Below, in pieces: positions 6,578 through 12,500 of a stretch of 14,877 bases of DNA. Under the pieces are notes generated by a model that was not told where the DNA came from, did not search any database, and saw only the letters and a program-made list of their open reading frames with translations. Numbering within the stretch: the stretch's first letter is position 1; every line of letters starts with the position of its first letter. This DNA comes from an uncultured Muribaculaceae bacterium (lineage in GTDB: Bacteria; Bacteroidota; Bacteroidia; Bacteroidales; Muribaculaceae): the NCBI GenBank assembly GCA_910584055.1, contig CAJTZS010000071.1, positions 1-14,877 on the forward strand, read 5' to 3'. The position numbers and the translations under genes are program-made.

Positions 6578-7288
6578 TCATTTGTCCCACCATCTGTCGA
6601 AGGTGCGGGGACATACCCGCCGCATTGACTCCTCATCTTCCTCTTCCCATTCGAACTCCATTTCAGGTAATTCTCTGTCGGGCATCGTGTATCTCCTCAA
6701 TGCCTTGTAGTAATAGTCGCTGTCGTTGTTGCGGCGATTGAGGATGTCCATCACAACATAATCCGCTTCTTCATCAGTTGGATCCCCGTCTTTTACATCA
6801 GCGAATACATCGCATAGAGAATCAGCGTTCTTCATGGCGTTGTAGAATACGTCGCGTCCCTGCGTTACGAGCCAATAACGGAAATAGTCGAAGCTGTCGT
6901 CGCCGCATCCCCCGCGATAGATATAGACGGCAGCCCAGAGGTCTTGACGATATGACATATCGCAGAAATGTTCCCACCAATACCGGTATCCGAACAGCTC
7001 ATCTTCCGAAAGGGATGATAGCCTGTCATAAAGACTGTCTGGCGATTTCGGATTTCCGATCAGCTCCCAGAACCTCTCCTCAGTCATTAACTTGGACGCA
7101 TCCTTCTTTTCGGATTCAGGGATTTCGATTTCCGGTTCGCTCTTGGACGCCACCGCTTGATCCATATTCATCCCCTTACGCTCTGCCGCGTAGACACCTG
7201 TATGTTTGTTACCATTGTTACGGCAGAAAAAACTTTTCAGCCTCTGCCATGGACCTACCGGCTGACCATCAGTGTAATTTGTTTTCAT
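6578..7288 (-). CDS. DUF4240-domain protein, function unknown
   Basis: This 236-residue acidic protein contains a DUF4240-type domain from about residue 68 to 160. It starts MTEERFWELI and continues through LSEDELFGYRYWW, LWAAVYIYRGGCGDDSFDYF, RYWLVTQGRDVFYNAM and ADSL. The GGCxDDxFxYFRxWL core is the feature I recognise. The first 65 residues are polar and poorly ordered in appearance, and the C-terminus is rich in Glu and Trp. No signal peptide or membrane segment is seen, so it should be cytosolic. The start at 7288 is the longest; Met40, Met42 or Met68 could be alternatives, and the last would leave just the domain. It sits between the terminator it shares with the GH97 gene and the toxin operon, on the same strand as that operon but 246 bases downstream of it. 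No biochemical role is known to me for this domain. Confidence 0.75.
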   Translation of the reverse strand: MKTNYTDGQPVGPWQRLKSFFCRNNGNKHTGVYAAERKGMNMDQAVASKSEPEIEIPESEKKDASKLMTEERFWELIGNPKSPDSLYDRLSSLSEDELFGYRYWWEHFCDMSYRQDLWAAVYIYRGGCGDDSFDYFRYWLVTQGRDVFYNAMKNADSLCDVFADVKDGDPTDEEADYVVMDILNRRNNDSDYYYKALRRYTMPDRELPEMEFEWEEEDEESMRRVCPRTFDRWWDK

Positions 7289-7356
7289 AACTATATATTT
7301 ATTAAAGAATCATATATCCTATTTGTTCATATCCAAACTATAAGTGTATTATTATT

Positions 7357-7507
7357 CCTTCAACCACTAACAACCACTCTTACAGCAGTTTTTGTCAAAC
7401 CATTTAAACCATTAAAACCCATTGCTCGCTTCTGCCCTCTGTCTGACGTAGACCGATTCGGAGTGCTGAGGCATCGAAAGTGGTTGTTAAGTGGTTGAAA
7501 GTGGTTG
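7357..7507. repeat. Inverted repeat built from a reiterated AAGTGGTTG word
   Basis: The word AAGTGGTTG occurs three times at 7478-7486, 7489-7497 and 7499-7507. Its complement CAACCACT occurs twice at 7361-7368 and 7371-7378. The arms 7357-7381 and 7477-7500 are near-perfect inverted repeats with a single-base offset, enclosing about 95 bases. The inner part also contains similar words (CAAACCATTTAAACCATT). There is no open gene here. It lies just downstream of the toxin operon's last gene and upstream of the DUF4240-type gene. No T-run follows either arm, so an ordinary terminator is unlikely; a small mobile element, recombination site or protein-binding array are options. Bases 7289-7356 are AT-rich and probably hold the promoter of the DUF4240-type gene, although no exact -7 match was found. 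Confidence 0.65.
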
Positions 7508-7534
7508 GATAAATATATTCTTATAATCTGTCTG

Positions 7535-7975
7535 TTAGTTTTTTGTTATTTTCCAAGCTTTGGATTCTGTTCCGTTGGTCATTACGAGAATGTACACTCC
7601 TTTGGGAAGTTGGCTTATATCCACTTCGGCGTATCCGGCAGATGTCAGTTGGCTTTCAAATACCAAATATCCGGCTATGCTGTACATGGCAATCTTGTAT
7701 TCTTCCGGCAACGTCAAACCTTTGGCGTTTATGTGAATCAGATTTGAAGACTTGTCGGTCTCTATGGTTATATCCCTGTCGAGGCTGTTTGCTGTCAGGA
7801 ATCTCTGCGTTTTCTTGTCTTGCCTGTTCACTTCCTGAATCGTGACAAGCTCCCTCTTGATGCGGTTTCCCGCATCATCATAGGTAAACTGTATTTTCTG
7901 TGCTGCCGAGAAGTTTAAAGACCCGGTCAGAAGTAATATGAATAAAACTGTTCTTATTATCATAATAATCTGCAT
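7535..7975 (-). CDS. Short secreted protein with one YD motif and T9SS-type C-terminal domain
   Basis: This 146-residue protein has a hydrophobic signal peptide (about residues 5-25, ending SAA before Gln26). A single RHS/YD-like motif follows at 29-41, with TYDDAGNR as its core. A spacer of about 45 residues separates this from a C-terminal region (about 88-146) typical of the T9SS type A sorting domain. That region contains IAMYSIAGYLVFE, then VDISQLPKGVYILVM and a Lys-rich end (KAWKITKN). T9SS carries such proteins across the outer membrane in Bacteroidota, so a surface or secreted location is inferred. The gene starts three bases after the second immunity gene stops and is the last gene of the toxin operon. 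It may be a companion that helps export or anchor the RHS toxin, or a leftover fragment of an older RHS gene. Starts at Met1 (7975) or Met5 are both possible. Confidence 0.75.
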   Translation of the reverse strand: MQIIMIIRTVLFILLLTGSLNFSAAQKIQFTYDDAGNRIKRELVTIQEVNRQDKKTQRFLTANSLDRDITIETDKSSNLIHINAKGLTLPEEYKIAMYSIAGYLVFESQLTSAGYAEVDISQLPKGVYILVMTNGTESKAWKITKN

Positions 7976-7978
7976 ATT

Positions 7979-8767
7979 TTAATCTTTGTTGTCAGCTGAA
8001 TTCCAGACCTCATTGAATTCCTCTTCCGTGATGAAATTCGTGTGTTCCAAATAAATGTCTGAGAATTTCCTGCGGACTTCGGGCATGTGGTTGATAACGG
8101 CTTCGTCACGCGTTAATCTGGTAATCCCGTTGTCTGTCTGAATGACCAGTTTTTCAAAGTAATCCCCCTTGAAGCATGTATAGACAATGCAATTGTCTTT
8201 GACTTCCTTGATATAGCTCGTAGCATCCGGGCGAGGAATCCTCTTTATAACCCTGTATTGACATGAAGAGTCTTTAAAATACCCATATTTCATTCTTATG
8301 ACTATTTGGCTATAATGTATTATTTGACCAAATTCTACAATACTATGTAAATATTCAGGGAGAACTCCAATATTGTTTATTTCCTCATTTATATGCCAGA
8401 TAAACCAGTTGGTCAATGGGTCAACCGGTATGAACTTAAGACTATCTACAAGGCATTCTTGTGTTTGACTGAAGATGACTTTTTTTAGTTGATCAACTCC
8501 AAGTTTTTGGGATTTGCCTACCTTGTACCAAGCGTTATCTGCAATCCCTGCACGAAGTATAGTATGCATATAGAATGCAACTTCATCCTTTACAATTTCA
8601 TCCATTGATATTTTCATATCAATAGGATAATGAGTTTTGAAAACGCGTATTACCGAACTTGTTAATTGCGTGCGGTCATTGGCGATATACTGAAAGTAAC
8701 CCTTTGTCCCGTCTTGAAACTCCACACAGAAAACATCCCCTATCTTCGTAACGATTCTCTTAGCCAT
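7979..8767 (-). CDS. Putative immunity protein 2 (paralogue of the upstream gene)
   Basis: This 262-residue cytosolic protein is a close paralogue of the product of 8774-9562. The two share nearly identical N-termini (MAKRIVTKIGD then FCVEFQDGTKGYFQYIAND) and C-termini (NFITEEEFNE then WNSAD), with a more diverged middle. Starting at the ATG at 8767 makes both proteins exactly 262 residues. An ATG at 8773, directly abutting the upstream stop codon (TAG-ATG), would add Met-Thr. The N-terminal pattern, a short GD-F-V-DG-G-Y motif followed by SSVIRVFK, recalls Imm26-type immunity proteins; I am unsure of the exact family. There is no signal peptide. Its position behind a toxin and a sister immunity gene suggests that it neutralises a related toxin tip made by other strains, or serves as a spare copy. 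Confidence 0.75.
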   Translation of the reverse strand: MAKRIVTKIGDVFCVEFQDGTKGYFQYIANDRTQLTSSVIRVFKTHYPIDMKISMDEIVKDEVAFYMHTILRAGIADNAWYKVGKSQKLGVDQLKKVIFSQTQECLVDSLKFIPVDPLTNWFIWHINEEINNIGVLPEYLHSIVEFGQIIHYSQIVIRMKYGYFKDSSCQYRVIKRIPRPDATSYIKEVKDNCIVYTCFKGDYFEKLVIQTDNGITRLTRDEAVINHMPEVRRKFSDIYLEHTNFITEEEFNEVWNSADNKD

Positions 8768-9565
8768 AGTCATCTAAATTTTATCATCTGCTGAATTCCA
8801 GATCTCATTGAATTCCTCTTCCGTGATGAAATTTTTATATGTCCAGTTTGTATCTGAGAATTTTTTGTAGCCTATCGTCAGCCGGTTGAGGATTGCTTCA
8901 TCCCGTGTCATTTTAATAGCTTTGTCGTCTTTTAGAATAACCCCTTTATCAAAAAAATTCCCTTTAAAGCATATAAAATACTCAATATTCCCAGACATAT
9001 ATTTAACATAGCTGAGATAATCGGGTCGCGGTATTCTTTTAAGGATATCGAACATTACATCCGTCATGAGATAATATCCGCTTCTCATCCGGTGTACTAT
9101 ATTAATATGGGAAAATACGTATCCTATTTCGATAATGTCTACATATTGCTCCGGCAGAGTCCCGATATTAACCATTTCTTTATTAACATGCCAAATGGAC
9201 CAGTTCGACAACGGGTCTATGTCTATTATTTTGTTATTAATATACATATCCCCATCTGCTTGCCCGAAGACAGTTTTTTCTAATTCCTCAACACCAAGTT
9301 TCATGGATTTCCCGACTTTATACCAAACATTTTCTCCAATTCCCGAACGAAGTATAGTGTGGGCATAGAATGCCACTTCATCTTTCACAATATCATCTAT
9401 TGATATATCCTTCCCGGCGGGATAATGGGTTTTGAAGGCACGTATTACTGAGCTATTTAGAATGGTGTAATCATTCGCAATATATTGAAAATACCCTTTT
9501 GTCCCGTCTTGAAACTCCACACAGAAAATATCCCCTATCTTCGTAACGATTCTCTTAGCCATAGT
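7995..9565. repeat. 795-base tandem duplication with conserved ends (immunity genes)
   Basis: The 5' ends of the two immunity genes (9498-9565 and 8703-8770) match at 67 of 68 bases, and the 3' ends (8790-8833 and 7995-8038) at 43 of 44. Both pairs are offset by exactly 795 bases, so the unit has duplicated in tandem with no net indel. The interior differs much more at both base and residue level. This mosaic suggests conserved ends maintained by recombination or selection around a diversifying centre. Confidence 0.85.
8774..9562 (-). CDS. Putative cognate immunity protein 1 for the GIY-YIG toxin
   Basis: This 262-residue protein starts 28 bases inside the end of the RHS toxin gene, in a different frame, a tight arrangement typical of toxin-immunity pairs and suited to coupled translation. 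No signal peptide or membrane segment is visible, as expected for an immunity protein that blocks a nuclease in the cytoplasm. The N-terminal region (about 1-50) has the GDIFCVEFQDGTKGYFQYI pattern resembling Imm26-type proteins. The rest I do not recognise. The gene is AT-rich (24 of 60 bases G or C in 9301-9360), like the toxin tip beside it and unlike the GC-rich toxin body. The assignment as immunity protein rests on position, overlap and shared composition rather than on known function. Confidence 0.8.
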   Translation of the reverse strand: MAKRIVTKIGDIFCVEFQDGTKGYFQYIANDYTILNSSVIRAFKTHYPAGKDISIDDIVKDEVAFYAHTILRSGIGENVWYKVGKSMKLGVEELEKTVFGQADGDMYINNKIIDIDPLSNWSIWHVNKEMVNIGTLPEQYVDIIEIGYVFSHINIVHRMRSGYYLMTDVMFDILKRIPRPDYLSYVKYMSGNIEYFICFKGNFFDKGVILKDDKAIKMTRDEAILNRLTIGYKKFSDTNWTYKNFITEEEFNEIWNSADDKI

Positions 9566-12500
9566 TGAAACTGATTAACTTTTGAAGTATTGATATTAAA
9601 ATCGTATAGATGCCAATATTTTTGAGCGATTTCGTTTCTGAGGTTAAAAAGTTGCCCCCCGTTCTTCATCATCCCGTACTTGTTAATTTGAGATTGTTCC
9701 CATATACGAGCTTCGAGTTTGGTGAAATTGTTGTTTTTCACAACAAAATTTAAATTAGCTCTATTTGTCCCGGAGGCTTGATGCTCTGCAAATCTGATTT
9801 CTGGTTTCCTCCCCGTCATGCCGACATACTTGACCTCACCTGTTACAGGGTCTAAGCCATAGTAAACTGAGAAGTGTCTGCTTGGATCGGGAGCTGCACC
9901 GTTCCAGAAGTTCATGCCTAACTGCTTAGCCTGAATACCGCCGGTGATGCCACCTGTGAGGCCTCCGGATATTGCGCCCGAGGCTGCACCATAGAGACCG
10001 TTGAGGAGCGAGTTGCCGAGGCCCTGTCCCTCGATAAGGCTGTTTCCAGCTTCGCTTATAAAGCCGCCGGCAGCCCCTCCGGCAGCCCCGGCGAGTGCAC
10101 CGTTGATGAACCCCGTTGTCGCGGCGGTGTAGCTTGCCACCGTAACACCGAGCATTCCCCCGAATCCGACCGCCGCGCCAATGCCGACCGCCGCTCCGAC
10201 ACCTCCCGCGACAGCTCCCGTGGCGAAATACTGGACACCTTTCCAGAAACCTCCCGCCTGGACAGCGTCCCAATGTGTCACAAGGTTTATCGTCCCGCCT
10301 ATGAACGCCGCGATGCCGACGGCCGCCCAGAAGAACTCGCCGTCCTGATCGACAAACATGAAAGGATTGTTGAGGGCGTAGGAGAAGCGGTTGAGGCCCT
10401 GCGTGAAGTCGGGCATCTGCACCTGCGGGTCGGGGGAGAGGAAGCGGCACGTCAGCGGGTCGTAGAGGCGGGCGTTCATGTTTATCAGCCCGAACCAGGG
10501 CAGGTGCTCGTGGCCGGTGAAGCCGCGCCCCAGGTACAGACCCTGCTCATCATCCTGCGAGCCTCCACGCGGTTCGAGCGTCTCCGGGTCGCGGGGAGTG
10601 CCCCACGCGCTGTAGGACGTCTCCTGCAGCGGGTCGCCACGGGCGTTGACCACGTGCGTGACGCTGCCGAGATAGTCGCGCAGGATGTAATGCACCTTCT
10701 CCTCGCCGTTCTCGCGGATGTAGACGGCCGGAGCGTCGTAATAGTCCCCGAAGAGGTACAGCTTCTCAAGGGTCCGGGCGCCCCTTGTGTCGAGCTCGTA
10801 GCAGCCCCCGAGGTAATGGCGGTCGAGCACCCGTTTCCCTCCCTTCTCCACGGTCATCCTCACCCTGTCGTAATCCCCGTTGTAGGTGAAGGAGGCGGTA
10901 TATTCACCTTCCTTGATCTGTTGCGGCCTTGAGAAAGACGTATATGAAATCTCCTGGGTGTGCAGGGGGACATTGTCTCCCGTGGGGACGATCCCCGTTA
11001 TTGCGTGCGGCTTGTCCGGCAGCCCGTACTCGAACGTGCCGACACCGCTCCTGCCGGTGACGTTGCCCCATGGGTTGTACGAGAATTCCTCCGCCCCGTC
11101 GGACACGAGCCGGTTGAGGTTGTCGTATGCGAACTCCTCGTACCTGCCATTGGCGTTCAGCCTCCTGTCGAGACATCTTGTGGCGGGGTCGATGTCATAG
11201 GAGAAGTTCAGTATAGGCCGGTTGCCGCACCTGACGGTGTATCCGGTCGGGATTCCCCGGCTGTAAAAATGCTTCCTCGCGAGCGGTCCGGTCACGGATT
11301 CGGACGGCGAGCCGTCCCCCCATTCGCTGCAGAGCCTGTACACGGGAAGCTCACGGCACGTCCCCTGCGTGAACGTACCGTTGGAATACATGTATTTCTC
11401 GGTCAGGTCGATGCCGGTCTGAGAGGTGTACCTGACGGAGCTTACGTTACCGTCCGTATAGGCGTATTCCCGGAGCAGCCATTTCCCGTCAGCCCCGGTA
11501 TCCCGGCATGTCGCCGTCCTGCCGTATTGGTCGTAGGAGAGGGAACGGGAAGTCCCATTGTCCGACACGATATCAGTAAGGCGGCTGTACCCGTCGTACG
11601 TGAGGGTCGTGGTGAATTCCGGGGTGACGGTCTTCTTCAGGCGGTTGAGGTCGTCGTATTCATACGAGATGTCCTTCCCGTACGCGCCCCTCCAGTTGAC
11701 GTTGCCCCATTGGTCGTACCTGTACCGGACTATACCCGCGCTCGCGTCTATGACGTAGTCCTGCCGGCGGTACTTGTCGTAGTAGAACCAGTAATAGATC
11801 CCGCCGGGGCAGACCACGGTGACGGGCTGTCCGTCGGCCGCGAGGTTGTATGTCACGTCGCCAGCCGCGTCCGAGGAGAGTATGAGGTTTCCCTGGGAAT
11901 CGTATCCGCGCCTGATGTCCACACCGTCCTTGCCGGTTATGACCTCTGAGCCGCTATAGCTGTGCCGGGTCTCCCTCCCCGACGGCTCGGTTGCGGTCAA
12001 CGGCCTTCCGTGGGTGTCGTATCCATAGGTTGTCCAGCCTGTGGGCGTTGATCCCGTGTAGGGGTCCGACTCCTTCGCGAGGTCGCCGTGGGCATCATAT
12101 TCCATGTCTGTCTTCCGGAGTTTGCCGTCCGGACGGACGTCCGCGCGCCTGACAACCCTGCCAAGGGCGTCATAGCTTTCCGACACGGCTGGGCTGCCGG
12201 TCTCCTCGGTCGTGACCTTGTACACACCGGGGGAGTTGTCACCGACCCATTCATAGCTGACCACATTCTTTGTTCCGTCGGGATATTTGCGGCAGGTCTC
12301 ACGCCCGAAGGTGTCATACTGTATGTATGTTGTTCCCGTATAGCCCTTTATCGCGCTGACGCGCCCGTAGCTGTCGTAAGTGTATGTCTTCAACAGCCCC
12401 CACGGGTCTGTCTCCGTTTCGAGTTGCCCGGTGTCTGTGTATGAGTATTCCGAGGTCAGGCTGTTCGGGGAGTCATAGGGGGTGATCATCTCCTTTGTGA

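Noticed and set aside
7357..7507. Intrinsic terminator for the toxin operon
   Set aside because: The arms are about 95 bases apart, are not GC-rich and have no following T-run, unlike the two clear terminators elsewhere in the window.
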